Shown here one piece after another: positions 8,930-17,969 of a DNA stretch of 64,000 bases (positions are counted from its first letter, which is position 1; each line of letters starts with the position of its first letter). The notes below the pieces were generated by a model that saw only the letters and a list, made by a program, of their open reading frames with translations, was not told the origin of the DNA and searched no databases. The stretch is from JAVJRN01 sp040218415 (GTDB taxonomy: Bacteria > Bacteroidota > Bacteroidia > Cytophagales > Cyclobacteriaceae), in assembly GCA_040218415.1 (NCBI GenBank), contig JAVJRN010000034.1, positions 1 to 64,000 of the forward strand, written 5' to 3'. The translations under genes were made by a program, and so were the position numbers.

Positions 8930-10403
8930 GTTTACTGTCCATTAATTCAGGATCAGGAAAAATTGCTTTGTAATTGTCATAATAAGAGAGGACTCTTTTG
9001 ACATAATCGACAGGCTCAGTGCCGCGGCAATAACCAAACTCCACTATCGGGTCAGTATAATACTTTGGTTTCGATTTTAAAATAAGCATTTCAGCAATCA
9101 CCTCGTCCCAGAGTTGGGGGTCTTTACCATATTTTACCGCCAATTTAATGGCGTCATTTACATGTCCATGCCCTACATTATAACTCCCCAATACAAATTT
9201 CAAGCGCTCATTTGGATCGTCAATCTTTTTAGACCAGTATTCTTTTAACCACAGCAAATGTTGCGTTCCAGCATAAATATTTCGTTCGGGAGATAATAAG
9301 TCTACCACGCCGTACTCCTCTGCACTCTTAGGCATGATCTGCATTAAACCAACAGCACCGGCCCATGACTTGGCTTCCGGGTTGAATTTTGATTCCCTAT
9401 ATATTTGGGCGGCAAGTAACCTCCAGTCCCAATCAAGCTGAGCAGCTGATTCCTTAATCATGTCGTCATAAGGAGAGATTTCACCTCCAGATAGTGAATT
9501 ATACTTACTCTGTGACCGTACAAGAGAGCGTTTCCTGCTTTTAAAATATTTATCATAGATGACGTGATACTCTACAGTCTTTCTCATTTTCAAAATCCAA
9601 TCATCTAACTCAAGCAAAAGACTATCTGCATTTTTCCTTACTCCCCAAGCCAGTTGTTGGGGCAGACTAATCTGCATATTTACATCCAGATTATTGTAGT
9701 ACATGGCATTTACAAGTGCAACATCTTCTTCTGCTACTGTGTAATCGTACTGACCATTTGCAACTCTCTGTATGATTGATTCCGTTTCAAGAGAAGGGAA
9801 TTCCTCGATAATAATGATATCACCACCGATTTCGTTGGACAGGTTTTCAAGTCTTTCAAGATATGCCGAGTGATGCCTCACATGTACTTTTTTCCCAATA
9901 AGATCAATTGGATTACGAATCAAAGACTTCTCGATTTCATGAAGCTTCATCCCTCGCCAGTTTTTCGGTTTTCTCTGAATCAAAACCTGACTTACAAGAT
10001 TGTGATAAGCCGTAAAGTCAATTCTTTTTTGACGCTCTTTCGTTACCGTTAAATTGTAAGCAAGTACATCGCCCTCACCCCTATTTAATTGGTTGAAACC
10101 TTCTTCCAAACTTGAGGTGACATTGATCCGAAGCTCTAAATCGTGAAGTTCAGCAAATCTTTGAAGTAGCTCATATTCATATCCCATGGTTTTACCCTTG
10201 TATATGAACAACCCTGTGGAACTATTGTCCATAATTGCGATAATGTAACCGCGCTCCTTGATTTTTCTAAAATCAAAGTCTACTATCTCTTCCTTAGGAG
10301 CGGTTTTTTCAGGCACTCTCTGATCAACTGAAGATGTATTTCTACATCCGAGGAGCAGGCTTATAAGTATTACAGAGATCGATATGGCTTCACGGAACTG
10401 CAT
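8907..10403 (-). CDS. mltF: MltF-like lytic transglycosylase lipoprotein
   Basis: This protein cleaves the glycan strands of peptidoglycan without hydrolysis. A signal peptide ends in lipobox LLLGC with Cys20. Residues about 45-290 form a periplasmic solute-binding (SBP type 3) domain, which in MltF acts as a regulatory module. Residues about 310-470 are a goose-lysozyme-like SLT domain with catalytic Glu337 in YRESKFNPEA and the family motifs AGAVGLMQIMP and GSYNVGHGHV. The two-domain order and the 498-residue length match E. coli MltF. It follows dxs on the same strand after 70 bases, so co-transcription is possible. Confidence 0.9.
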   Translation of the reverse strand: MQFREAISISVILISLLLGCRNTSSVDQRVPEKTAPKEEIVDFDFRKIKERGYIIAIMDNSSTGLFIYKGKTMGYEYELLQRFAELHDLELRINVTSSLEEGFNQLNRGEGDVLAYNLTVTKERQKRIDFTAYHNLVSQVLIQRKPKNWRGMKLHEIEKSLIRNPIDLIGKKVHVRHHSAYLERLENLSNEIGGDIIIIEEFPSLETESIIQRVANGQYDYTVAEEDVALVNAMYYNNLDVNMQISLPQQLAWGVRKNADSLLLELDDWILKMRKTVEYHVIYDKYFKSRKRSLVRSQSKYNSLSGGEISPYDDMIKESAAQLDWDWRLLAAQIYRESKFNPEAKSWAGAVGLMQIMPKSAEEYGVVDLLSPERNIYAGTQHLLWLKEYWSKKIDDPNERLKFVLGSYNVGHGHVNDAIKLAVKYGKDPQLWDEVIAEMLILKSKPKYYTDPIVEFGYCRGTEPVDYVKRVLSYYDNYKAIFPDPELMDSKLSENTLP

Positions 10404-10473
10404 TGCAGTAGGAATAATACCGATTTATAGGGAAGAAAACCAGAAACTGGTCAAAAACTATGTTTTGGTTTGC

Positions 10474-12390
10474 CTAATAAACTTTCTCTACTTGCAACAT
10501 TTTTGACGCTTGAAGATAGATTGCTTCTGGGTCATACCCGCATTCGCTATGAAGCTCGGACTGCTCTCCGTGCTCAACAATTCTATCTGGTATTCCTAGG
10601 CGCACTACATCTGCCTTGTATTGATGATCAACCATGAATTCCAAAATAGCAGAACCAAATCCACCTACAACACATCCATCTTCAACAGTGATGACCTTAG
10701 TGTATTTTTTAAATATTTCATGGAGTAGTTTTTCATCTAATGGCTTTGCAAAACGCATATCATACACCCCAATGTCAATTCCTTGACCTTGAAATTTGTT
10801 TGCTACTTCAACCGCGTAGTTTCCAACATGACCAATGCTCAATATAGCCAACTCTTCTCCGGCCTTAACTTCACGTCCATTACCTATTGGTATTTTCTTA
10901 AAAGGCGTTTTCCACTCCGGCATTACTCCAGCTCCTCTCGGATATCTAATGGTAAATGCTCCATCCTTATAGAGAGAAGCACTATACATAAGGTTTCTCA
11001 ATTCCTCCTCATTCATTGGCGCTGATACCACCATGTTAGGTATGCATCTCATGAAAGACAAATCATAGGCTCCATGATGAGTTGGGCCGTCTGCACCGGC
11101 AACTCCTGCTCGATCAAGACAAAATACAACAGGTAATTTTTGTATACATACATCATGAATGACCTGATCATAAGCACGCTGCATGAAAGTACTATAGATG
11201 TTGCAGAAAGGCGTTAATCCCTGTGTAGCAAGTCCTGCCGAAAAAGTTACGGCGTGCTGCTCAGCGATACCGACATCAAAGGCACGGTCAGGCATTTCTT
11301 TCATCATGATATTCATGGAAGAACCACTTGGCATAGCAGGTGTAATACCCATGATTGTTTTATCATTCTTGGCCAGTTCAACCAAGGTATGACCAAAAAC
11401 TTCTTGGTATTTCGGTGGTTGCGGATTAACTGGAACTGATTTATGTATCTCACCAGTTATTTTATCAAATTTTCCTGGTGCATGCCATTTGGTTTGGTCT
11501 TTCTCAGCCAAAGAATATCCCTTTCCTTTGACTGTAACGCAATGAAGAATTTTCGGGCCTTTGATATCTTTTAAGTCTTTGAGAACTTGAACAAGATGAT
11601 TCACATCGTGACCATCCACTGGTCCAAAATATCGTAAATTCAATGACTCAAACATGTTTGATTGCTTGAGCAAAAAGGATTTCACACTGTTCTCGACATT
11701 AGCAACAATATCTCGAGCATTCGGTCCAAACTTGCTGATCTTGCCCAAGATTTTCCAAATGTCATCCCTGAACCGATTATAAGTATGAGATGTGGTGATG
11801 TCGGTCAAGTAATCTTTTAGCGCCCCAACATTCGGGTCGATCGACATGCAATTGTCATTGAGAATAATAAGTAGGTTTTTGTTGGAATCACCAGCATGAT
11901 TCATCGCCTCGAAAGCCAATCCTCCCGTCATAGCTCCATCACCTATTACCGCAATGTGCTGACGTTCTGCTTCGCCTTTATATTGCGAGCCAAATGCCAT
12001 GCCTAATGCAGCTGATATGGAAGTAGAGGAGTGACCGACACCAAAAGCGTCGTAAGGACTTTCACTTCTTTTGGGAAAACCAGACATTCCACCGTATTTC
12101 CGGTTCGATGGAAAATCATACATCCGACCAGTGAGTATTTTGTGTCCATAAGCCTGATGTCCCACATCCCAAACCAGTTGATCATCGGGCGTATTGAAAA
12201 CATAATGTATGGCAGCCGTTAATTCAACAACGCCAAGACTAGCACCAAAATGACCACCATAAATGGAGACATTATCAATAATAAAATCTCTCAGCTCTTG
12301 ACAAAGACGGGGGAGATCTCTCTCATCGATTTTTTTTAAATCATCCGGAGATGATATTTGCGCTAAAAGCGCTCCTGGTTTAATATCCAT
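10474..12390 (-). CDS. dxs: 1-deoxy-D-xylulose-5-phosphate synthase
   Basis: This thiamine-diphosphate enzyme condenses pyruvate with glyceraldehyde 3-phosphate, the first step of the MEP isoprenoid pathway. At 638 residues it has full length. The ThDP/Mg motif GDGAMTGG ending in NDN lies around residues 148-178. The conserved YGGHFGASLG is near the N-terminus, the transketolase-like GIAEQHAVTFSAGLA around residue 375, and RYPRGAG in the last third. It is divergent from scpA across a 129-base promoter region. Its product supplies isoprenoids for quinones, undecaprenol and the carotenoid pathway suggested by the nearby CrtD-type gene. Confidence 0.97.
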   Translation of the reverse strand: MDIKPGALLAQISSPDDLKKIDERDLPRLCQELRDFIIDNVSIYGGHFGASLGVVELTAAIHYVFNTPDDQLVWDVGHQAYGHKILTGRMYDFPSNRKYGGMSGFPKRSESPYDAFGVGHSSTSISAALGMAFGSQYKGEAERQHIAVIGDGAMTGGLAFEAMNHAGDSNKNLLIILNDNCMSIDPNVGALKDYLTDITTSHTYNRFRDDIWKILGKISKFGPNARDIVANVENSVKSFLLKQSNMFESLNLRYFGPVDGHDVNHLVQVLKDLKDIKGPKILHCVTVKGKGYSLAEKDQTKWHAPGKFDKITGEIHKSVPVNPQPPKYQEVFGHTLVELAKNDKTIMGITPAMPSGSSMNIMMKEMPDRAFDVGIAEQHAVTFSAGLATQGLTPFCNIYSTFMQRAYDQVIHDVCIQKLPVVFCLDRAGVAGADGPTHHGAYDLSFMRCIPNMVVSAPMNEEELRNLMYSASLYKDGAFTIRYPRGAGVMPEWKTPFKKIPIGNGREVKAGEELAILSIGHVGNYAVEVANKFQGQGIDIGVYDMRFAKPLDEKLLHEIFKKYTKVITVEDGCVVGGFGSAILEFMVDHQYKADVVRLGIPDRIVEHGEQSELHSECGYDPEAIYLQASKMLQVEKVY

Positions 12391-12479
12391 AGATTATTGT
12401 TATGGGGTTGATTGCAGAACTTTCCCGGAACACAATTGTTTTTCAAAACTCAAAAGGTAAAGGTAATTTATATTTCTAC

Positions 12480-12512
12480 TTTGCCCTAAAATGAGTTTTA
12501 ATTGTAGCTTTG
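12480..12512 (+). promoter_or_regulatory. Bacteroidota-type promoter of scpA
   Basis: TTTG at 12480-12483 and TAGCTTTG at 12505-12512 are separated by 21 bases. This matches the phylum consensus TTTG-N19-21-TAnnTTTG. Only seven bases separate the -7 element from the scpA GTG, so transcription should start at or just before the start codon. Confidence 0.7.
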
Positions 12513-12519
12513 AATAATT

Positions 12520-13302
12520 GTGAGTGATAAAGTTTCAAAAGAAGGTTTCGAAATAAAGCTTCCCCTTTTTGAAGGGCCATTTGATCTATTGTTGTTTTTT
12601 ATAGAACGAGATGAGTTAGACATCTATGATATTCCGATTTATAAAATCACAGAGGATTTTTTAGATTATATACATCATCTTGAAAAACTTAATGTGGAGC
12701 TGGCCAGTGAATTTATATTGGTTGCTGCGACCTTAATGCGCATTAAAGCAAAACTCCTTCTCCCAAGACCGTCGATAGACGAGCAGGGTAACGAGATTGA
12801 TCCTCGGGAAGAATTAGTGAGGCATTTGCTGGAATATAAGCGATATAAATCCGTAATCGGTGAATTATCGAAGCTGGAAAAAGACAGACTCGACAGAGAA
12901 TCACGTGGAAATCTTCTCGATGAAATAAAAAAACTTTCAGAAAATATTGATGTAGAATCCGAACTTCAAGATCTCGACTTATATAAAATGATGAGAGTAT
13001 TTGAGAAAGTGCTTTCGCGGTATGAATTGGAAAAGAACAAGCCCATTCATCAAGTAGTGCAGTACGCTTTTACTATTTCAAGCCAAAAAGACTATATCAT
13101 CAATAGATTGCTAAAAAGTGTCAACGGTAAAATTTCGTTTGCGGAGATGGTCAGCGAAAAACCAGAAAAAATTCTGGTAATATTCAATTTTCTGGCAATA
13201 TTAGAATTACTTCAACTCAACCAAGTGACCTTACATATTGGCGAAGGTTTCAACAACTTTTGGGTAGAAAAACTAGATCCCGAACCAGTATCGGGATCCT
13301 AG
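12520..13302 (+). CDS. scpA: segregation and condensation protein A
   Basis: ScpA is the kleisin subunit of the bacterial Smc-ScpAB condensin and bridges the Smc heads during chromosome compaction. The 260-residue protein begins with GTG. Its N-terminal signature FEIKLPLFEGPFDLLLFFI is a textbook ScpA start, and the Smc-neck-binding helices follow (EDFLDYIHH, LASEFILVAATLMRIKAKLL). The C-terminal winged helix that binds the Smc cap is present around residues 190-255. No scpB or smc lies nearby. The promoter just upstream leaves almost no 5' leader. It is convergent with ndk, with 13 bases between the two stops. Confidence 0.95.
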   Translation: MSDKVSKEGFEIKLPLFEGPFDLLLFFIERDELDIYDIPIYKITEDFLDYIHHLEKLNVELASEFILVAATLMRIKAKLLLPRPSIDEQGNEIDPREELVRHLLEYKRYKSVIGELSKLEKDRLDRESRGNLLDEIKKLSENIDVESELQDLDLYKMMRVFEKVLSRYELEKNKPIHQVVQYAFTISSQKDYIINRLLKSVNGKISFAEMVSEKPEKILVIFNFLAILELLQLNQVTLHIGEGFNNFWVEKLDPEPVSGS

Positions 13303-13315
13303 TCGGAATTATTTA

Positions 13316-13735
13316 TTAATATCTTTCCAAGCTTGAAAAGAAAAATGATGCTTCGATATTCGCATTCTCATCAGAATCAGAGCCATGAACAGCATTTGCT
13401 TCGATCGAAGTAGCAAACAATTTTCTGATAGTTCCGTCCGCAGCATCTGCAGGATTAGTTGCTCCTATCAATGTTCTAAAATCCGCTACCGCATTTTCTT
13501 TGTGTAGAACTATGGCGATAATTGGTCCTGACGACATATACTTCACTAAATCGCCATAAAATGGTCTCTCTTTATGAACTTCATAGAAACCACCTGCTTT
13601 TTCCTCAGATAATCGCGTTAGCTTCATTGCTCCTATTGTAAACCCTGCCTCCTCAATCATTTTGATTATTGCGCCACTATTACCTGCTGCATATGCATCA
13701 GGTTTGATCATTGTGAATGTTGTTTTTTCTGCCAT
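13316..13735 (-). CDS. ndk: nucleoside diphosphate kinase
   Basis: Ndk transfers the gamma-phosphate between nucleoside triphosphates and diphosphates through a phosphohistidine. The start at 13735 gives MAEKTTFTMIKPDA and 139 residues, the usual size. The open frame continues seven codons upstream, but the promoter element at 13772-13779 would leave too little leader for that start. The catalytic histidine is H117 in NAVHGSDS. The nucleotide-binding Lys is in MIKPDA, and the KERPFYGDL segment is present. It is a single gene, convergent with scpA. Confidence 0.97.
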   Translation of the reverse strand: MAEKTTFTMIKPDAYAAGNSGAIIKMIEEAGFTIGAMKLTRLSEEKAGGFYEVHKERPFYGDLVKYMSSGPIIAIVLHKENAVADFRTLIGATNPADAADGTIRKLFATSIEANAVHGSDSDENANIEASFFFSSLERY

Positions 13736-13771
13736 TTTGTATTTATAATTTGTCAATTTCTAAATCAGCTG

Positions 13772-13779
13772 CAAAGCTA
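13772..13779 (-). promoter_or_regulatory. -7 element of the ndk promoter
   Basis: Read on the minus strand this is TAGCTTTG, an exact match to the Bacteroidota TAnnTTTG element. A TTTG lies upstream but at 25 bases, wider than usual. The expected transcript would begin about 30 bases before the ndk ATG at 13735. Confidence 0.55.
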
Positions 13780-13814
13780 ATATTGTAATGCGATTAATGA
13801 GAGACAAACTAATA

Positions 13815-13847
13815 TTTTGTAATTATTGCCTTTTCTTGTGACTTTTG
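13815..13847 (+). promoter_or_regulatory. candidate promoter of the nrnA operon
   Basis: TTTTG (13815-13819) is followed after 20 bases by GACTTTTG (13840-13847). This differs from the TAnnTTTG consensus at one position but has the right spacing, and lies 31 bases before the ATG at 13879. Confidence 0.45.
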
Positions 13848-13878
13848 CGATTCACTTCTTGTCAGATGGCAATTATTA

Positions 13879-14877
13879 ATGAAGAATATTAAGGACTTTT
13901 CAGCCTATTTGGCAATTCCTAAGACAATCACCATAACTACCCATGCAAGCCCCGATGCTGATGCATTGGGTTCGTCGCTTGGTTTGTATCACTATCTCAA
14001 AAAAAGAGGGCATGAAGTTTATGTTGTTACTCCTACGGATTATCCCGATTTTCTTTGTTGGATGAAAGGAAACGATGATGTCATTGTAAATGGAGACGAC
14101 ACTTTAGAAAAAATAACAAATATCATTGCGGAATCAGATCTTATTTGCTGCCTTGATTTTTCGAGTTTAAATAGAATAAAAAATTTGGGAGAACTTGTTC
14201 GATCGAGTACAGCAAAGAAACTCCTCGTTGATCATCATTTAAACCCCGAACATTTCGCGGATTTTGAATTCTGGAACAAAAAAGCCGCAGCAACAGCCGA
14301 ATTGATCTATGACCTTATCATCCTGCTCAATGGAAAAGATAAAATAGACGCTGATATGGCAGAATGCCTTTACGCTGGCATCATGACCGATACAGGTTCT
14401 TTTAAACACCCTTCTACTTCAGCAAAAATTCATAGAATAGTAGCCGAACTTATTGATCTTGGTGCGGATGCCAACAAAGTAAGTAGAGCCATTTATGATA
14501 CGAACTCACTCAATCGATTAAGATTCATTGGCTATTCGTTGATGGAAAAATTGACCGTTGACAAAAAAGCGCAACTTGCCTATTTTGTGATCAACCAAGA
14601 AGAGCATGACCGATTCGATCTGAAATCAGGAGATACGGAAGGCCTTGTAAATTATGCACTTTCGATCAAGGATATTGTGATTGCCGCCATCATCATGGAA
14701 ACAAACGGAGAGGTGAAAATGTCCTTCCGCTCTGTTGGCGATTATGCAGTCAACTCCTTTGCAGAAGACCATTTTAATGGAGGAGGCCATAAGAATGCCG
14801 CAGGTGGAATCTCTCATGATAGCCTAGAAAATACCGTCCAGAAATTCAAGTCACTCATACCGAAAATCAATCCTTAA
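13879..14877 (+). CDS. nrnA: DHH-family oligoribonuclease / pAp phosphatase
   Basis: NrnA degrades very short RNA oligomers to mononucleotides and dephosphorylates 3'-phosphoadenosine 5'-phosphate; it stands in for Orn in many bacteria. The 332-residue protein has the DHH motifs in order: PDADALGSS near residue 27, a CLDFSS aspartate near 92, and LVDHHLNPE around 117. The DHHA1 substrate-binding motif GGGHKNAAGG is near residue 305. It is the first gene of a compact operon (nrnA, two FKBP genes, rdgB, udk), with 2 bases to the next gene. Its partners rdgB and udk also act in nucleotide clean-up and salvage. Confidence 0.92.
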   Translation: MKNIKDFSAYLAIPKTITITTHASPDADALGSSLGLYHYLKKRGHEVYVVTPTDYPDFLCWMKGNDDVIVNGDDTLEKITNIIAESDLICCLDFSSLNRIKNLGELVRSSTAKKLLVDHHLNPEHFADFEFWNKKAAATAELIYDLIILLNGKDKIDADMAECLYAGIMTDTGSFKHPSTSAKIHRIVAELIDLGADANKVSRAIYDTNSLNRLRFIGYSLMEKLTVDKKAQLAYFVINQEEHDRFDLKSGDTEGLVNYALSIKDIVIAAIIMETNGEVKMSFRSVGDYAVNSFAEDHFNGGGHKNAAGGISHDSLENTVQKFKSLIPKINP

Positions 14878-14879
14878 TA

Positions 14880-15776
14880 ATGGTAAGAAATAGCCTCTTG
14901 CTATTCTTGGTAATGTATCTGATCAGTTGTGGAACAGACCAATCATTCAAAACTGAGTCTGGGTTCAAGGTTCGATACATCACACGGAGTGAAGGTGAAC
15001 CGACACAAGCTGACTCCATATTGATGGTTTTCATGAAACAGCGTGATCACAAAGGCAATACTTTGCACCACTCCTACCCCACAAAACCCCTAATACTACG
15101 ATTTTCTAAAGAAGAAAATGCCGGCCATCTTTGGGAGGTTATAAGTAGTATGAATGTTGGAGACAGTGTCGCTTTTGAAACAACTGCGCAAGATCTCTTC
15201 GGAAAAACTTACAAGCTCAAAGTGCCTGATAGTATCCCTCCCACAAGCTCAATCGAAATAGGCCTCAAAGTCGTGCGTCAATTTTCAGATATTGGTTTTG
15301 CTAAGTATAACGTTCTATCAGAACTTAATACTGGTATCAGCGCTAATGATAATAATGCCGCGACTTTACAAGAAAAGCTCATTTCCGATGGAGATTCTAT
15401 AGACAACTATCTCATGGTGAATAATATAGTGGCTACTACTACGGCATCTGGTTTAAGATACATGATCAAAAAACAAGGACAAGGTGAGAAAATTAAATCC
15501 GGTGATACTGTCGTTGTTCAATATATTGGTCGACTTTTGAGCGGTGAGATATTTGACTCGTCCTATGAAAGAAAAGAAGCTTTTGAACTAACCGTAGGAA
15601 ACGGTGAAGTAATTAAAGGCTGGGATGAAGGTTTAGGGCATCTAAATAAAGGCACAGAAGCAACCTTATATATTCCAAGCCCGTTGGCTTACGGCTCAAG
15701 AAAACCGAATCCAAGTATCCCAGCTTATGCCATTATGGTTTTTGATATTGAAGTAGTTGATGTGAAGATGAAATGA
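14880..15776 (+). CDS. FKBP-type peptidyl-prolyl isomerase lipoprotein
   Basis: This is a periplasmic or outer-membrane-anchored prolyl isomerase. The signal peptide ends at lipobox LISCG. Residues about 25-135 form a first, divergent FKBP-like domain, and residues about 185-297 a second, well-conserved one with VVVQYIGRLLSGEIFDSS, the GEVIKGWDEG core and PLAYGSRKPNPSIPA. Two-domain FKBP lipoproteins are common in Bacteroidota; the gliding protein GldI is of this kind. Whether this copy is GldI cannot be told from sequence alone. Its stop overlaps the next gene in an ATGA, so the two are translationally coupled. Confidence 0.85.
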   Translation: MVRNSLLLFLVMYLISCGTDQSFKTESGFKVRYITRSEGEPTQADSILMVFMKQRDHKGNTLHHSYPTKPLILRFSKEENAGHLWEVISSMNVGDSVAFETTAQDLFGKTYKLKVPDSIPPTSSIEIGLKVVRQFSDIGFAKYNVLSELNTGISANDNNAATLQEKLISDGDSIDNYLMVNNIVATTTASGLRYMIKKQGQGEKIKSGDTVVVQYIGRLLSGEIFDSSYERKEAFELTVGNGEVIKGWDEGLGHLNKGTEATLYIPSPLAYGSRKPNPSIPAYAIMVFDIEVVDVKMK

Positions 15777-16375
15777 AGATGAAAAAATTATTTTTAATAG
15801 TGCTTGTTGGCACAATTTGCCTTTTTAATATTTCCTGTGGAGAGGGAAACGTCGTGGAAGTAATAGATCCGGATGTACAATTTGAAGCAGACTTGGAGAC
15901 GATTCGCGATTATATTGACCTAAAGGGCTACACTAACATAGACACCACATCGAGTGGTGCATTTTATACCATTCTTGAAGAGGGTACTGGTGAGGAGATC
16001 AAGTTAAATGACATTATTTCCTTCAATTTCATATTAAGTTCTGCAGAAGATGACCTGATATACCAAACCTCGATATTACAACTCGCACAAGATGAAGAAA
16101 TTTTCGGATCAGGAAGAGTATATGAGCCAGAAATATGCACATATACAAACGGACCTTGGTTTGTAAATCCTCTAACAAGAGTTTTTAATACCCCATTTGC
16201 CGAAACTGGTTACAAAGAAGGGGTGATTGCTTCTTTAGGGAAACTAAAGATTGGCGGTCGCGCGATGATATTGATTCCTTCCCGTTTGGCATTTAGCAGC
16301 ACGCCCATTACCGCTTGGGGCTACCCAGCGAATACGCCAGCAGCGATAGAGATAAGACCCGTATATAGAAGATAA
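15773..16375 (+). CDS. divergent FKBP-like lipoprotein
   Basis: This second, shorter FKBP-fold lipoprotein (200 aa) has a signal peptide ending FNISCG. The mature part holds a single FKBP-like domain (SGAFYTILEEGTGEEIKLND, then KEGVIASLGKLKIGGRAMIL and PSRLAFSS). The usual catalytic FDSS strand is replaced by YQTSIL, and the conserved aromatic pocket is only partly kept. Isomerase activity is therefore doubtful, and a chaperone or binding role is as likely. It overlaps the preceding FKBP gene by four bases, and its stop is shared with the rdgB start (TAATG). Confidence 0.75.
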   Translation: MKMKKLFLIVLVGTICLFNISCGEGNVVEVIDPDVQFEADLETIRDYIDLKGYTNIDTTSSGAFYTILEEGTGEEIKLNDIISFNFILSSAEDDLIYQTSILQLAQDEEIFGSGRVYEPEICTYTNGPWFVNPLTRVFNTPFAETGYKEGVIASLGKLKIGGRAMILIPSRLAFSSTPITAWGYPANTPAAIEIRPVYRR

Positions 16376-16959
16376 TGGAATTATATTTCGCATCTCATAA
16401 CGCCAATAAGCTTGTAGAAATACAGAAAATACTGCCTTCATTTATTTCTCTAAAAAACCTAGATGACCTGGGTCTTACAGAAGAAATAGTAGAAGATGGA
16501 AAGACAATAGAGGAAAATTCTCTGATCAAAGCGTCTTATGTTTTCAAAAACTACCATGTCGCATGCTTTGCGGATGACACAGGATTAGAGGTCAATGTCC
16601 TCAATGGAGAACCGGGTGTATACTCGGCGAGATATGCAGGCGCTCAAAAAAACAGTGGCGACAATATGGATCTTCTGCTAGATAAGTTGGCTGACAAAAC
16701 TGATAGAAGCGCTCATTTTAAAACGGTCATCACATTCATATCTAGCGCTAAAGAAAGTATTCAGTTTGAAGGAATAGTTAAAGGGCACATTCTGAATGAG
16801 AAAAAAGGCATAGGTGGCTTTGGGTACGACCCGATATTTGTACCCGAAGGATATGACACCACCTTTGCAGAAATGGATTTGTCCGAAAAAAATAAAATCT
16901 CTCATAGAGCACTTGCATTCCAAAAATTAGTATCTCATCTCGAAACGTTTAAACCATGA
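16375..16959 (+). CDS. rdgB: non-canonical purine NTP pyrophosphatase (RdgB/HAM1)
   Basis: This house-cleaning enzyme hydrolyses dITP, ITP and XTP to the monophosphates and so keeps deaminated purines out of DNA. The 194-residue protein starts with the nucleotide-binding signature SHNANK at residues 7-12. The metal-binding FADDTGLEV follows around residue 64 and PGVYSARYAG around 80. The C-terminal GFGYDPIFVPEGY and SEKNKISHRA are both present. The ATG shares bases with the stop of the FKBP-like gene, and its own TGA overlaps the udk ATG. Confidence 0.96.
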   Translation: MELYFASHNANKLVEIQKILPSFISLKNLDDLGLTEEIVEDGKTIEENSLIKASYVFKNYHVACFADDTGLEVNVLNGEPGVYSARYAGAQKNSGDNMDLLLDKLADKTDRSAHFKTVITFISSAKESIQFEGIVKGHILNEKKGIGGFGYDPIFVPEGYDTTFAEMDLSEKNKISHRALAFQKLVSHLETFKP

Positions 16960-17576
16960 GTAACCCAATCATAGTAGGTATATCTGGTGGTTCAGGCTCG
17001 GGGAAAACGCTTTTTTTAAGAGCCTTGATGGATAGCTTTAAGTCTTCAGAAGCAAGTTTGCTTTCATTAGATAATTATTATAAACCACGAGCGGCGCAAC
17101 CAAAAGATGATAAAGGAATAGAGAATTTCGACTTGCCCGAATCACTTGATCGTGAAAGGTTTTACAAAGATCTTCAGGCATTGAAAAATGGAGAGGATAT
17201 CAGCATTATGGAATACACGTTCAACAATAGTGCTGCTGAGTCAAAGAAAATCAAGATCAAATCAACTCCAATAATAGTTGTCGAAGGAATTTTTACTTTT
17301 TTTTTCGAAGAAGTTCGTGAGCTATTGGATCTGAAAATCTACATAGAAGCGCCAGACTATCTCATGCTCACACGAAGAATTACGAGAGACGCTGAAGAGC
17401 GCGGATATGACCTAAGTGACGTTCTCTATCGATTCCAGCACCATGTAACCCCATCTTACAAAAGATACATAGAGCCACATAAACATGATGCTGACCTGAT
17501 CGTACCAAACTACAAAGGCTTCAATATGGCACTAGACGTAATCTTAACATTTCTCAAAAACAAAATGAGAAATTAA
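16956..17576 (+). CDS. udk: uridine kinase
   Basis: This pyrimidine salvage kinase phosphorylates uridine (and cytidine) to the monophosphate. The 206-residue P-loop protein has Walker A GGSGSGKT at residues 11-18. The LDNYYK substrate motif is near residue 40, an IIVVEGIF strand (Walker B-like) near 107, and the lid RRITRDAEERG near 145. Length matches the Udk family. It is the last gene of the nrnA operon, overlapping rdgB by four bases (ATGA). I see no strong terminator right after it. Confidence 0.92.
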   Translation: MSNPIIVGISGGSGSGKTLFLRALMDSFKSSEASLLSLDNYYKPRAAQPKDDKGIENFDLPESLDRERFYKDLQALKNGEDISIMEYTFNNSAAESKKIKIKSTPIIVVEGIFTFFFEEVRELLDLKIYIEAPDYLMLTRRITRDAEERGYDLSDVLYRFQHHVTPSYKRYIEPHKHDADLIVPNYKGFNMALDVILTFLKNKMRN

Positions 17577-17606
17577 AAGCTCTTAAGTTTTTGTCATTAA
17601 TTTCTA

Positions 17607-17614
17607 TACTTTTG
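17607..17614 (+). promoter_or_regulatory. -7 element before the 17622 gene
   Basis: TACTTTTG matches TAnnTTTG exactly. Seven bases separate it from the TTG start at 17622, the same geometry as at scpA. No TTG sits at the usual 19-21-base spacing; the nearest is about 14 bases upstream. Confidence 0.4.
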
Positions 17615-17621
17615 TGCCGCT

Positions 17622-17969
17622 TTGAAAGCAAAGAATAACATATCGAACAGGAATGTAGTAGTGGTGCTAGGATTAATAGTTTCTATATTGATTCTATGTA
17701 CTAGTAATCATCAATTTACCTCTCAAGAAAAAACAGCAGCGGATCAAGGAGAAGAATCGTCAGAGATTCCTCAGCTTGGTGTCAAATCGTTTGATATATT
17801 AAACTCTTCGGCCCATATCGAATTGGATCACCAGTTTGTGCTAGTAAGAGAAATCGTCGAGGAGTCAGATGAGGAGATTGCACGAGATTTCAAACATCAA
17901 GTACAATCTCACTGCATTCGAGGCTTTCAAATACTTTTCCGGCTTATCATATCGCCAAACGCACCCTAG
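17622..17969 (+). CDS. hypothetical small membrane-anchored protein
   Basis: I do not recognise this 115-residue protein. It begins with TTG (no ATG or GTG fits) just after a -7-like element. Residues about 11-29 form one hydrophobic segment ending ILILCTSN. The Cys is not in a good lipobox, so a membrane anchor or signal peptide is likely. The rest is acidic and polar (VREIVEESDEEIARD). The last 25 or so residues look less protein-like than the overlapping +1 frame at 17869-18009, so a frameshift or a dual frame is possible. It follows udk after 45 bases. Confidence 0.4.
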   Translation: MKAKNNISNRNVVVVLGLIVSILILCTSNHQFTSQEKTAADQGEESSEIPQLGVKSFDILNSSAHIELDHQFVLVREIVEESDEEIARDFKHQVQSHCIRGFQILFRLIISPNAP

